Source: an uncultured Eubacteriales bacterium
Lineage (GTDB): Bacteria; Bacillota; Clostridia; Christensenellales; Aristaeellaceae
Direction of reading: 5' to 3'
Assembly: GCA_902781945.1 (NCBI GenBank)
Contig: CACZLE010000010.1
Span: forward strand, 1-47,087
DNA: 47,087 nt
The notes under the pieces were generated by a model. It searched no databases. It was not told the DNA's origin and was given only the letters and a program-made list of their open reading frames with translations. The stretch's first letter is position 1; each line of letters starts with the position of its first letter. Shown piece after piece: positions 8,236 to 16,782 of the stretch. The position numbers and the translations under genes were made by a program.

Positions 8236-9348
8236 ATGCCGATTTATGACAGCGCCCCGCCGCAAAGAAAGCGGCTGAAACGATATATACTGCTGGCGGC
8301 CATTGTGGCGCTGGTGGTGGTCATCGTGTATCTGCTGGGCTCCCTCAGCGGCAATCGCGGCACCATCAGCGGCACCCGGCTGCGCTGCATCGTCAGCCAG
8401 GATGTGACGCCCTTTGACGACCGCATCCTCTATTATGACGCCAACACCCTCTTTTGCCTGTCCACCAGCGGCACTGAGCTTTGGAAGGCCAGCGTGGGCG
8501 AAAACGCCCGCTTCTCCGCCGGTGAAAAGCAGGTGGTGGTGTGGAGCGGCAATCAGCTGATGCTCTTTGACCGCAACGGGCGGCCCACCTATTCCGACCG
8601 TCTCAGCGAACCCATCCAGTTCGCCCGGGTGGGTACCAAGTATATGGCCGTGGTCACCGGCGACGGCGTGACCCCCACCCTGACCGTGCGCGATATGGAG
8701 GGCACGCAGATCGATACCGAGGTGACCAACTACACCGACCTGATGATGCTGGACTGCGGCTTCTTCGGCGACGGCGAATACCTGTGGACCACCGCCCTGG
8801 ACGTGTACGGCTCCGCCCCGGAGACCACCATGCACGTCTACCGGGTGGGCGCCATGAACACGGGCAACATCTCCCTGGGCGAGCCCATCACCTACGCGGT
8901 GGTCTATTCCGGCAACTATCTGAACGTGATCAACACCCGGCAGCTGCGGCTCTATGATTACCGCGGCACGGAAAGCGCCTCCGACGCCGTGCTGGTGTAC
9001 GGCTGGAAGCTCATCGGCAGCACCCCCACCAACAGTTCTCCCTATCTGCTCCTGGCCCCTGTGCTTCAAACGGACACCGACGGCGCGTTTACCGAGCTGC
9101 GCCTGCTGCACGGCAAATCCGACACCCGGTATTCCCTGCCCGATTCCTGCGTGGGCGCGGCCATCCGGGGCCGCCGCCTGTACGCCTTTTCCAGCAACAG
9201 CCTCTACCGGGCGGACACCGGAGAGCAGCGCTTCTCCGCCCTGCGCCTGCCCGTGGACGGCGTGGTGACCGATTATCTGGGCATCACCAGCAACGGCACA
9301 GCCTTGCTGGTGTGCGGCTCGGAAGTATGGGCGGTCTCCCTGCCCTGA
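8236..9348 (+). CDS. DUF5711-type membrane-anchored beta-propeller-like protein
   Basis: A 370-residue protein with a basic N-terminus, one transmembrane helix (about residues 18-36) and a large extracytoplasmic domain rich in short beta-strand repeats resembling a PQQ/WD-type propeller. It matches my recollection of the Clostridial DUF5711 family, whose biochemical role is unknown. The ATG at 8236 has a GGGAGG site 5-10 bases upstream; an in-frame ATG at 8218 would lie on the predicted transcription start and is rejected. It is followed eight bases later by a CvpA-like gene, so the two probably act together at the envelope. Confidence 0.75.
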   Translation: MPIYDSAPPQRKRLKRYILLAAIVALVVVIVYLLGSLSGNRGTISGTRLRCIVSQDVTPFDDRILYYDANTLFCLSTSGTELWKASVGENARFSAGEKQVVVWSGNQLMLFDRNGRPTYSDRLSEPIQFARVGTKYMAVVTGDGVTPTLTVRDMEGTQIDTEVTNYTDLMMLDCGFFGDGEYLWTTALDVYGSAPETTMHVYRVGAMNTGNISLGEPITYAVVYSGNYLNVINTRQLRLYDYRGTESASDAVLVYGWKLIGSTPTNSSPYLLLAPVLQTDTDGAFTELRLLHGKSDTRYSLPDSCVGAAIRGRRLYAFSSNSLYRADTGEQRFSALRLPVDGVVTDYLGITSNGTALLVCGSEVWAVSLP

Positions 9349-9355
9349 GAAAGCC

Positions 9356-10057
9356 ATGAACATCATTGATTTTTTGCTGCTGGCCGTCCTTTTTATCAGC
9401 GTGGCCCTGGCGGTCTACCGGGGCTTTCTGGCCTCGCTGCTGGGCCTGCTGGCCTGCCTGGGCTCCCTGCTGTTCGCCTTTCTGGCCGGGCCCAGCCTGG
9501 CGCAGATCCTGGGCGGCAATCAGAGCGTAGCGGATCTGTTGGCCACCTACACGGACGCGGGTTCCCTGCTCGGAGACTATTCCCTGTCCGTGATCCCGGT
9601 GGTGGCGATAAACGATTCCCTCCTGGAAACGGTGATGAAAAACGTCACGCTGCCGCCGCTGATCCAGGATATCCTGCGTCAGAATCTGCTGACGGGCGCA
9701 TTCTCCGGCACGGCCTATTCGGTAAACGAATACGTGACCGCCACCGTCGTAACGGTGCTTTTGCAGGCGGGCAGCTTCATGCTGTGCTATTTTGCCTGCT
9801 TCCTGGCGCTGCATGTGCTGATCAATCTGGTGGACCACGTGTTCTATTTTCCCGTGCTGCGCCACTTTGACTGGCTGATGGCGGCTGTGATGGGCGTGCT
9901 GCGCGGCATCGTTGTGGTATGGGTGCTGCTGCTGGCGGTGCCCGTTGTGCGCATGATGATCCCCTTCGACTTGCTGGAAACCTATCTGAGCCAAAGCAGG
10001 CTGCTGCCCCTGATCGACAGCGATGCCTTTTTCCTGCGGGTCATTCACGGCCTGTGA
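9356..10057 (+). CDS. CvpA-family membrane protein
   Basis: A 233-residue protein starting MNIIDFLLLAVLF, the usual opening of CvpA proteins. Hydrophobic segments occur near residues 3-20, 25-45, 130-160 and 180-205, with a hydrophilic region (about 60-125) between them that is longer than in minimal CvpA. CvpA was named for colicin V production in E. coli; a general role in envelope homeostasis is suspected. The ribosome site (GAGAAAG) is weak and the gene lies eight bases after DUF5711, suggesting coupling. A strong terminator follows. Confidence 0.8.
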   Translation: MNIIDFLLLAVLFISVALAVYRGFLASLLGLLACLGSLLFAFLAGPSLAQILGGNQSVADLLATYTDAGSLLGDYSLSVIPVVAINDSLLETVMKNVTLPPLIQDILRQNLLTGAFSGTAYSVNEYVTATVVTVLLQAGSFMLCYFACFLALHVLINLVDHVFYFPVLRHFDWLMAAVMGVLRGIVVVWVLLLAVPVVRMMIPFDLLETYLSQSRLLPLIDSDAFFLRVIHGL

Positions 10058-10063
10058 TCCTCT

Positions 10064-10084
10064 CCGCCCAAACGGGCGGTTTTT
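10064..10084 (+). terminator. Intrinsic terminator after cvpA-like gene
   Basis: CCGCCC (10064-10069), AAAC loop, GGGCGG (10074-10079), then TTTTT. It ends the DUF5711-CvpA unit. Confidence 0.9.
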
Positions 10085-10110
10085 CCATGCTTCTGATTGT
10101 CAACATTTTG

Positions 10111-10140
10111 TTGTCAAGCGCTTCCGAAAATGGATATGAT
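10111..10140 (+). promoter_or_regulatory. Promoter of the Spo0A-like gene with repeated TTGTCAA
   Basis: -35 TTGTCA (10111-10116) and -10 TATGAT (10135-10140) with an 18-base spacer. The heptamer TTGTCAA occurs twice, at 10097-10103 and 10111-10117. It is one base off the core of the Spo0A box (TGTCGAA), so self- or Spo0A-control is possible but unproven. Confidence 0.6.
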
Positions 10141-10182
10141 TTTTACATCATCATTCATATTCACAGAAGGAAGAGACGTTTC

Positions 10183-10650
10183 ATGAAGCACGTGCACATC
10201 CTGATCACAGACGACGAAAACGCAGAACAAACGCTTTTGCAGCTGCCGGATGCCCTGATGCCCCTCGTGGGGCTGCCGTCCCCCAGGCCCGCCGCTCCAA
10301 ACGTATGCGGACAGATCCGCGGCATCCTGCTGTCCGCCGGTATGCCCGCCCATTTGAAGGGCTATCAATACATCGTCGCGGGCATCGGGCTGGCGGTGGA
10401 TGATCCGAAAAAGCTGGAACGGCTGACAAGCGTTCTTTATCCCGCCATTGCGGAGCGCTTTGGCACCACGGCCAGCAAGGTGGAGCGCGCCATCCGCCAC
10501 GCCATCGAGATCACCTGGCAGCGGGGACGGGTGGAGCAGGTCAACCTGCTGGTGGGCTGCCATGCCGCCTGTCAGGCGGACAAGCCCACCAACGGACAAT
10601 TGATCGCCACCGTGGCGGAGCTGATCTGGCAAAAACAAAGCCAAAAATGA
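10183..10650 (+). CDS. Receiver-less Spo0A-like DNA-binding protein
   Basis: A 155-residue protein whose residues about 40-150 match the Spo0A C-terminal effector domain: a helix with GMPAHLKGYQYI, a middle helix, then LYPAIAERFGTTASKVERAIRHAIE, the signature recognition-helix region, and the closing PTNGQLIATVAE. Spo0A normally has a ~120-residue phosphoacceptor receiver in front. Here only about 35 residues precede the domain, beginning KHVHILITDD, which resembles the first strand and acidic pair of a receiver and may be its remnant. It should bind 0A-type boxes without phosphorylation control. ATG at 10183 has AGGAAGAG. It has its own promoter and lies behind a terminator. A full-length Spo0A is presumably elsewhere. 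Confidence 0.88.
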   Translation: MKHVHILITDDENAEQTLLQLPDALMPLVGLPSPRPAAPNVCGQIRGILLSAGMPAHLKGYQYIVAGIGLAVDDPKKLERLTSVLYPAIAERFGTTASKVERAIRHAIEITWQRGRVEQVNLLVGCHAACQADKPTNGQLIATVAELIWQKQSQK

Positions 10651-10689
10651 CCGCCGGGCAAATTGCCTGGCGATCCGGGAGGGATCGAT

Positions 10690-11088
10690 ATGCGAAGCAG
10701 TACGCTGACCCGCATCCTGGCCCTGTTCACCGGCCTTCTGCTGGTGGCGGTGCTGATTTTCGGCGTCCTCTTTATGAAGCAGCGCCTTGCCGCGCCTAAG
10801 ACTGCCGAAACCGCAGCGGCCTCGGAAGATCCGGCGGAACACAACTGGAACGGGCCCTTTGATCTGCGCACGGTGACAAGCAGGATCGGCAGCCAGACCT
10901 ATCTGTCCTTCGCCGTCTATTATCACCACGACGGCGAAGAGGAACTGTGGTATTCCTGCGGGCGCATGTTCCCCTCCGGCGATGTGAAAAGCATCGGCTG
11001 GGAGGGCGATCAATTCGATATCGCCGTACAGCTGAAAAACGGCGCGAAAGAGCTTTTCTCCTACGACGGCAACGGGGAATGGCTGTGA
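10690..11088 (+). CDS. Small membrane-anchored protein of unknown function
   Basis: A 132-residue protein, not recognised. One N-terminal membrane helix (about residues 9-28) is followed by an Ala/Glu-rich linker and an extracytoplasmic domain rich in aromatic residues and Gly. The start at 10690 follows a GGGAGG; the frame's earlier opening lacks support. It lies 39 bases behind the Spo0A-like gene with no clear terminator between, so cotranscription is likely. Its stop abuts the stop of the convergent lysR-type gene (TGATCA junction). Confidence 0.7.
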   Translation: MRSSTLTRILALFTGLLLVAVLIFGVLFMKQRLAAPKTAETAAASEDPAEHNWNGPFDLRTVTSRIGSQTYLSFAVYYHHDGEEELWYSCGRMFPSGDVKSIGWEGDQFDIAVQLKNGAKELFSYDGNGEWL

Positions 11089-12042
11089 TCACTTCCTTTC
11101 CCGGAGACGGGGCAACAGCGCGACAAAGGCCCGCATCGGCGGCGTCATGTCGCGCTTTTTCTTTGAATAGAGCGATACGCGGCGCAGGGACAGTTCCGGC
11201 GGCAGACGATAAAAGCACAGCCGGTCACTGTAATCGGCGCTGCAGGCCAAGCTCTGACTCACGAAGGTGCAGCCCATGCCGTAGGCCGCAAGATTAAAGC
11301 AGACGATCTGATGATCGGTCATCAGGCGGATGTTGGGATGGAAACCCGCCCGGGCAAACAGCATATCCGCCCGGGTCCGGGTATCATTGCCCTCGCGCAG
11401 CAGAAGGAAGGGCTCGTGCATGAAATAGCTGAGCGGCACCGGCAGACAATCCTGCCGGATCTGACCGCCGCGCAGGGCCTCCCCGGGCAGCGCATAGGAA
11501 GCGGCCCGGGAATTGGCCGATGACTTCCGCGGCACAGCCAGCAGGATCTCCTCATCCGTGCAAACATGCTGCTCAAAGAGATTGGGGTCAAAATCCGCGT
11601 TGTCCACAGCAAAATCCAGCGTACCGTTCATCAGCTCCTGCTGCAGCGTCTCGCTGTTGACCTCGTGCAGACGCAAATCTATACCGGGATACTGCATAGA
11701 GAAATCGGAAATCACCGGTGACAGCACATAAGACGTGAACAAAGTGGTGCCTCCCAGGGTCAGGCTGCCGGTGATCATCTGCTGGATGTTGCCGATCTCC
11801 GTTTGAAAATCCTGCTCAATGGACATGATCTGCATGGCTGCGCGGATATAGGCCCGGCCCGCCTCCGTCAGCGTGATGGGCAGGGTGCTGCGGTCAAAAA
11901 TGGGGCTTCCCACCCGTTTTTCCGCCTTTTTGACCATCAGGCTCAGGGAGGACTGGCTGATATACATGGCCTCCGCCGCCTTGGAAAAGCTCTGATGGCG
12001 ATAGACCTCATATACATATTGCATCTCGTGGAAGGATGTCAT
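11089..12042 (-). CDS. LysR-family transcriptional regulator
   Basis: A 317-residue LysR-type regulator. The winged helix-turn-helix occupies residues about 5-65 (SFSKAAEAMYISQSSLSLMVKKAEKRVG). The rest is the periplasmic-binding-protein-like effector domain. It is transcribed divergently from a TAXI-type TRAP transporter operon and probably controls it in response to the transported acid or a metabolite. ATG at 12042 is preceded by AAGGAGAG. The effector is unknown. Confidence 0.92.
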   Translation of the reverse strand: MTSFHEMQYVYEVYRHQSFSKAAEAMYISQSSLSLMVKKAEKRVGSPIFDRSTLPITLTEAGRAYIRAAMQIMSIEQDFQTEIGNIQQMITGSLTLGGTTLFTSYVLSPVISDFSMQYPGIDLRLHEVNSETLQQELMNGTLDFAVDNADFDPNLFEQHVCTDEEILLAVPRKSSANSRAASYALPGEALRGGQIRQDCLPVPLSYFMHEPFLLLREGNDTRTRADMLFARAGFHPNIRLMTDHQIVCFNLAAYGMGCTFVSQSLACSADYSDRLCFYRLPPELSLRRVSLYSKKKRDMTPPMRAFVALLPRLRERK

Positions 12043-12068
12043 GGAAGTCTCTCCTTGCTATATATTGA

Positions 12069-12105
12069 CAAACACAAATAACTTATATAAATAAATTTGT
12101 GTTTG
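12069..12105. promoter_or_regulatory. 11-bp inverted repeat, candidate LysR operator
   Basis: CAAACACAAAT (12069-12079) and ATTTGTGTTTG (12095-12105) are perfect inverted arms around an AT-rich 15-base centre, lying between the divergent genes. The right arm overlaps the -35 of the plus-strand promoter, as expected for a LysR site. Confidence 0.6.
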
Positions 12106-12131
12106 CAAATATTATAGCATGGATGTATAGT
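12103..12131 (+). promoter_or_regulatory. Promoter of the TAXI-TRAP operon
   Basis: -35 TTGCAA (12103-12108), 17-base spacer, -10 TATAGT (12126-12131); start expected near 12138. It lies beside the inverted repeat (upstream) and a 17-bp palindrome (downstream). Confidence 0.65.
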
Positions 12132-12148
12132 AATTGCAACTTCATTCA

Positions 12149-12165
12149 TTGTATCCAGGATACAA
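12149..12165. promoter_or_regulatory. 17-bp palindrome, candidate repressor operator
   Basis: TTGTATCC-A-GGATACAA is a perfect palindrome around one central base. It lies just downstream of the predicted transcription start (about +11 to +27), the position of a blocking repressor. The TTGTATNC half-sites resemble operators of GntR/FadR-type regulators, but no such regulator is encoded in this window. Confidence 0.55.
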
Positions 12166-12209
12166 AGCGATGGAGCCCATGATTTTTTTTGAAAGCGAGG
12201 TCCACCAAG

Positions 12210-13184
12210 ATGAAAAAGCTGTTTGCCCTTTTGCTCGCCCTGAGCCTGCTGCTGGTTTCCGTAAGCGCCCTGGCGGATGAATTTCTGGTGTTCTCCACCG
12301 GCGGTACCACCGGCACCTACTACGCCTTTGGCGGTGAGATCGCCGCCCTGCTGACCGACAAGATCGACGGACTGGAAGTGACCGCGGCTGCTTCCGGCGG
12401 CTCCAAGGCCAATATCCTGGCCATCACCCAGGGAGAAGCCGAGCTGGCCTGGACGCAGAACGACGTGATGAGCTACGCCTATCAGGGCACCGACGACTTT
12501 GGCGGCCAGAAGGTGGAGACTTTTTCGGCCATCGGCGCCATCTATCCCGAGGTGGTGCATCTGGTGGTGGCCAAGGACAGCGGCATTGACAAGGTGGAGG
12601 ATCTGAAGGGCCGCAACGTGGGCATCGGCGCCGTGGGCTCCGGCGTATACTTCAATGCCGTGCAGATCCTGGAGATCGCCGGACTGACCCTGGACGATAT
12701 CACGCCCCACTATCTGAGCTTCGCCGAATCCGCCGAATCCTTCCAGAACCGGCAGGTGGACGCCTTCTTTGTGGTCAGCGCCTTCCCCAACGCTTCCGTG
12801 GTGGACGTGGCCCTCAAGCGCCCCGTGTCCCTGCTGACCTTCGCGGGCGATCAGCTGGCCGCCCTGCAGGCCAAATATCCCTACTATGTGACCGACGTGA
12901 TCCCCGCGGGCACCTATGACGGACTGGACGCCGACGTGACCGTGCCCGCCATCACAGCCGTGCTGGTAGCCTCCAACGACCTGAGCGAGGATCTGGTGTA
13001 TGATATCACCAAGACCCTGTTTGAAAACGCTGATGATCTGACCAACGCCAAGAAGGCCTATATCAGCACCGCCAGCGCCATCCTGGGCGTTCCCACCTCC
13101 GATTCGGACGCCGCTGCCGGTGTCACCGGCGGCTCCTTCCATCCCGGCGCGCTGCGCTACTACAAGGAAATCGGCATCAAGTAA
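12210..13184 (+). CDS. TAXI-family TRAP transporter substrate-binding protein
   Basis: A 324-residue exported protein: signal peptide (residues 1-22, cleavage after SALA), then the TAXI-type binding fold with the characteristic FSTGGTTGTYYAFGGEIA near the mature N-terminus. There is no lipobox cysteine, so it is probably released rather than lipid-anchored, which is unusual for a monoderm binding protein. TAXI proteins capture organic acids such as glutamate or 2-oxoglutarate for the sodium-driven TRAP permease encoded next. ATG at 12210 has GCGAGGT eight bases upstream. Confidence 0.92.
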   Translation: MKKLFALLLALSLLLVSVSALADEFLVFSTGGTTGTYYAFGGEIAALLTDKIDGLEVTAAASGGSKANILAITQGEAELAWTQNDVMSYAYQGTDDFGGQKVETFSAIGAIYPEVVHLVVAKDSGIDKVEDLKGRNVGIGAVGSGVYFNAVQILEIAGLTLDDITPHYLSFAESAESFQNRQVDAFFVVSAFPNASVVDVALKRPVSLLTFAGDQLAALQAKYPYYVTDVIPAGTYDGLDADVTVPAITAVLVASNDLSEDLVYDITKTLFENADDLTNAKKAYISTASAILGVPTSDSDAAAGVTGGSFHPGALRYYKEIGIK

Positions 13185-13203
13185 CCATCCGCATTTTCGC
13201 TTT

Positions 13204-13244
13204 GGCGGGGTCGGGCCTCCCCCGATCCCGCCTTTATCTTTTTT
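13204..13244 (+). terminator. Hairpin between binding-protein and permease genes
   Basis: GGCGGGGTCGGG (13204-13215) pairs with CCCGATCCCGCC (13221-13232), one G-U pair, followed by a T-rich run to 13244. Probably a partial terminator or mRNA stabiliser giving more binding protein than permease. Confidence 0.75.
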
Positions 13245-13259
13245 GAGGAGGCCCTACCT

Positions 13260-15362
13260 ATGCAGGAATTGGAAAAACAAGGCATGCAAGCCGCCCAGTC
13301 CGAAGTGGACGCGATCATGCAGAAATATGACCGGGAGAGCGCCTTCCGCACGCTGTCAGGCTTCCGCGGACTGATCCTCAGCGCCGTGCTGATCCTCTTT
13401 TCGCTTTTGCAGCTGTATTCCACCTGGCGCATCATCCCCTCCACCCATATGCGCCCCATCCATCTGGGCATCGTGCTGATGCTGGCCTATCTGCTCTATC
13501 CTGTCCGCCGCAAAAGCCCGAAGGACCGCCTGCCCTGGTATGACGCCGTGCTGGCGCTCCTGTCGCTGGCGGTCTATTTGTATCAGGTGGTCTTTTTCAA
13601 AAAAATCGCCATGCAGTTTGGCTATACCGACATTCAGATCTGGATCGGACTGATCGGTATTTTATTGCTGCTGGAAGGCTGCCGCCGGGTGGTGGGCCTG
13701 CCCATCGTGATCATCTCCCTGTGCTTTGTGGCCGTGGGCCTGCTGGGGCGCAGCATGCCCGGCTTTCTGGCCAACAGAGGCTTTACGGTCAAGCAGCTGG
13801 TGCAGTATCTGTTCTATACGCAGGAAGGCGTATTCGGCACGCCTGTCGGCGCATCCTCCACCTTTATCTTCCTCTTTATCCTCTTTGGCTCTTTTCTGGA
13901 AAAGACGGGCGTGGGCGAATTCTTTATTGATCTGTCCAACGCCGTCTGCGGGCACAAGCGGGGCGGTCCCGCCAAGGTTGCGGTCATCACATCCGCCTTT
14001 GAGGGCACGGTGAGCGGCTCCTCCGTGGCCAACACAGTAGGCTCCGGCTCCTTCACCATCCCCATGATGAAGCAGCTGGGCTACAGGCCGGAATTTGCCG
14101 CCGCCGTGGAAGCCGCCGCCTCCACAGGCGGTCAGATCATGCCGCCCGTCATGGGGGCCGCCGCCTTTCTGATGGCGGAATCCATCGGCCTGCCCTACGG
14201 CGTCATCGTGCGGGCCGCGGTGGTGCCCGCGCTGCTTTACTTTGCGGGCATTTACATCATTACGGATCTGGAAGCTCGCAAGCAAGGGCTGGTGGGCATG
14301 GATAAAGCGAAAATGCCCAGGCTGTCCAGGGTGATGCTGGAGCGCGGCTTCCTGATGCTGCCGCTGGTCGCCATCATCGTGATCCTGGCCCTGGGCTTCA
14401 CCCCCACCATGGCCGCGCTCATCGGCATCGTCACCGCCATCGTGGGCTCCTATCTGCGCACGCTGGCGGAACTTGTGTGCGTGCTGGTCCGCGGCAAAAA
14501 AGCCTATAAAATGGTTGCCAACGGCGAGGGCGTGCCCATGCAGGATACCAAGGGGCAGGCCCTGATGGCTGCCCTTCGCAGGACCCAAGGCCTGCATGGG
14601 ATGGACTACTTGAAGGCGCTGGAGAGCGGCGCGCGATCCATCATCGGCGTGGCGCTGGCCTGCGGAACGGCGGGCATCATCGCGGGCATGATCACCAAGA
14701 CCGGCATCGGCCTCAAAATGGGCGCGGGGCTGTCCTCCATCGCAGGGGGCAATCTGCTGCTGCTCCTTCTGTTTACGATGATCGCTTCCATCCTGCTGGG
14801 CATGGGCGTTCCCACCACGGCCAACTATCTGATCACCTCCACCATCATGGCCCCCATCGTATTCAAGGCGCTGTCCAGCAGCCTGCCTGCGGTTTATGGA
14901 GCGCTGGCCGCCATCAACGAGGGCTACGCCCTGCTGCCGGCCCATCTGTTCACCTTCTATTTCGGCATTATCGCGGATATCACGCCCCCGGTGGCCCTGG
15001 CCGCCATGGCGGGCGCGGCCATTGCCAAATCCGATCCGCTGAAAACCGGCCTGAACGCATCCAAGCTGGCAATCGCCGCCTTCCTGGTGCCCTATATCTT
15101 CGTGCTCAATCCCCAGATGCTGATGCTCAACGCGCAATGGTATGAAGTGGTGCAAATCATTCTGTCTTCCCTGGTTGGCATGTTTGGCATCGGCATGGCG
15201 CTGGAGCGCTACTGGAAAACCAGGCTGAATATCCCGCAGATCCTGCTGGCTCTGGTAGGCGGACTGATGCTGATCTATCCCGGCACGCTGACCGATCTGG
15301 GAGGCGTTGCCCTGATTGTCCTGGTAGTGCTGTGGCAGCGATTCCAATTAAAAAAGGCCTGA
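13260..15362 (+). CDS. TRAP transporter fused permease (DctQM-type)
   Basis: A 700-residue polytopic membrane protein that fuses the small four-helix subunit (about residues 35-180) to the large transport subunit, the usual arrangement for TAXI systems. Conserved stretches include GSSVANTVGSGSFTIPMMK and AAASTGGQIMPPVMGAAAF, as in large TRAP subunits, and a second inverted-repeat half with GMGVPTTANYL. It imports the acid delivered by the preceding binding protein, driven by Na+ or proton gradients. A GAGGAGG ribosome site precedes ATG 13260. The stop codon lies inside the following terminator. Confidence 0.93.
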   Translation: MQELEKQGMQAAQSEVDAIMQKYDRESAFRTLSGFRGLILSAVLILFSLLQLYSTWRIIPSTHMRPIHLGIVLMLAYLLYPVRRKSPKDRLPWYDAVLALLSLAVYLYQVVFFKKIAMQFGYTDIQIWIGLIGILLLLEGCRRVVGLPIVIISLCFVAVGLLGRSMPGFLANRGFTVKQLVQYLFYTQEGVFGTPVGASSTFIFLFILFGSFLEKTGVGEFFIDLSNAVCGHKRGGPAKVAVITSAFEGTVSGSSVANTVGSGSFTIPMMKQLGYRPEFAAAVEAAASTGGQIMPPVMGAAAFLMAESIGLPYGVIVRAAVVPALLYFAGIYIITDLEARKQGLVGMDKAKMPRLSRVMLERGFLMLPLVAIIVILALGFTPTMAALIGIVTAIVGSYLRTLAELVCVLVRGKKAYKMVANGEGVPMQDTKGQALMAALRRTQGLHGMDYLKALESGARSIIGVALACGTAGIIAGMITKTGIGLKMGAGLSSIAGGNLLLLLLFTMIASILLGMGVPTTANYLITSTIMAPIVFKALSSSLPAVYGALAAINEGYALLPAHLFTFYFGIIADITPPVALAAMAGAAIAKSDPLKTGLNASKLAIAAFLVPYIFVLNPQMLMLNAQWYEVVQIILSSLVGMFGIGMALERYWKTRLNIPQILLALVGGLMLIYPGTLTDLGGVALIVLVVLWQRFQLKKA

Positions 15363-15375
15363 ATGGCCTTTTTTT
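15350..15375 (+). terminator. Terminator overlapping the permease stop codon
   Basis: AAAAAAGGCC (15350-15359), TGAAT loop containing the TGA stop, then GGCCTTTTTTT. The A-rich side makes it act on both strands, also ending the convergent spoVA operon. Confidence 0.88.
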
Positions 15376-15745
15376 ATGTTTTGGGCTTAGGACGGAAAAG
15401 CACAGCCGCGATGAACCCAAAGAAGATGGCGGCGGTGATACCCCCCGCTGTGGCGGTCAGGCCGCCGGTAAAGGCCCCCAGGATGCCGTTTTCCTGCACG
15501 GCATGCAGAACGCCCTGGGCCAGGGCATGGCCAAAGCCCGTCAGCGGCACCGTGGCCCCGGCCCCCGCAAAGGATACCAGCGGGCCGTAGAGGCCCACGG
15601 CGCTGAGGAATACCCCCGCGGTGATATAGGCCACCAAGATCCGTGCCGGAGTGAACTTGGTTTTGAGAATCAGCACCTCCCCCAGCACGCACAGCAGGCC
15701 GCCCACCAGGAATACTTTGAGATACATCCAGATCGCCGCGCCCAT
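15374..15745 (-). CDS. spoVAE: Stage V sporulation protein AE (SpoVAE/SpoVAEb type)
   Basis: A 123-residue integral membrane protein with about four hydrophobic helices and the family stretch GAGATVPLTGFGHALAQG. With SpoVAC and SpoVAD it belongs to the inner spore-membrane channel that loads dipicolinic acid into the forespore and releases it at germination. It follows spoVAD with no gap (stop at 15746, start at 15745). Order C-D-E is the minimal clostridial arrangement; no spoVAA, B or F is present here. Confidence 0.93.
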   Translation of the reverse strand: MGAAIWMYLKVFLVGGLLCVLGEVLILKTKFTPARILVAYITAGVFLSAVGLYGPLVSFAGAGATVPLTGFGHALAQGVLHAVQENGILGAFTGGLTATAGGITAAIFFGFIAAVLFRPKPKT

Positions 15746-16777
15746 TCAACGCACCCCCTCGATCACCACAGCATGGGCCACGCCGGGGATGGTTTCTCCC
15801 TGCATGCTGGTGGTGGGACTCAATAACGCCCCTGTGGCCATGAACAGCACCCGCCGCCACTCGCCCGATTGCAGTTTGGGCAGGATGAAACTGGAGAGCA
15901 CCACGGCGGAGCACCCGCAGCCCGAGCCGCCCGCGTGGCTGTCCTGCTGGGGATCATAGATGGTCAACCCACAGTCCATCATCCGCTCCCGAGGCAGCGG
16001 ATGCCCCATTTTATCGCTCCATTCCAACAGCAATTCGCTGCCCACATATCCCAGATCGCCGGTGATGACGCGGTCAAACTGCTCCGGCGTATCCCCGGTA
16101 TCGTCAAAATACGCGCACAGCGTGGCCGCGGCGGCAGGGGCCATGGCCGCGCCCATGTTGTTAGCGTCGGTGACGCCCATATCCACCACCCGCCCCATGC
16201 AGGCGCGGGTCAGCTTCGCCAGGGGATGCACCTGGGGATCAGGCAGGGACAGAAGCGCCACCCCTGCCCCGGTCACCGTCCATTGGGAGGCGGGGGTGCG
16301 CTGATTGCCGTATTCCAGCGGGTAGCGGAATTGCCGCTCCGCCGTGGCGTAATGGCTGCCCGCCGTACAGAGCACCGGCGAGGCATAGCCCCCATCCACC
16401 AGCAGGCCGCCCACCAGCAGGCCTTCCGACATGGTGCTGCAAGCCCCGTACATCCCCAGGAAGGGGATCTTGAGGGACCGCGCCGCCAGGGAGGAGGGCA
16501 TGATCTGATTCAGCAGATCGCCGCCCAGCATGGCTTCCACGCCCTTTTCCCCCAGATCAGCCTTGTCCAGGCAGATGCGGCAGGCTTCCCGCAGCAGGGC
16601 TACCTCGGCCTGCTCATAGCTCTCCTGACCGAAATCCGGCGTATCCGCCACCAGGTCGAATTTATCCCCTAAAGGGCCCTGGGCCTCCCGGGGACCCGCC
16701 GCGCAGGCCGTGGCGGTGATCCAGGGCGTATTGCGATAAACGATGGTCTGATGACCCATGCGATTGGGTGCGTTCAT
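15746..16777 (-). CDS. spoVAD: Stage V sporulation protein AD
   Basis: A 343-residue soluble protein with the thiolase-like fold of SpoVAD, the dipicolinic-acid-binding component of the SpoVA complex. Recognisable stretches include GDLLNQIMPSSLAAR and GMYGACSTMSEGL around the thiolase-like cysteine position. The closing segment contains a Gly/Cys run (GGSGCGCSA) typical of this family. Length is normal. It starts five bases after the spoVAC stop. Confidence 0.95.
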   Translation of the reverse strand: MNAPNRMGHQTIVYRNTPWITATACAAGPREAQGPLGDKFDLVADTPDFGQESYEQAEVALLREACRICLDKADLGEKGVEAMLGGDLLNQIMPSSLAARSLKIPFLGMYGACSTMSEGLLVGGLLVDGGYASPVLCTAGSHYATAERQFRYPLEYGNQRTPASQWTVTGAGVALLSLPDPQVHPLAKLTRACMGRVVDMGVTDANNMGAAMAPAAAATLCAYFDDTGDTPEQFDRVITGDLGYVGSELLLEWSDKMGHPLPRERMMDCGLTIYDPQQDSHAGGSGCGCSAVVLSSFILPKLQSGEWRRVLFMATGALLSPTTSMQGETIPGVAHAVVIEGVR

Positions 16778-16782
16778 TCCTT

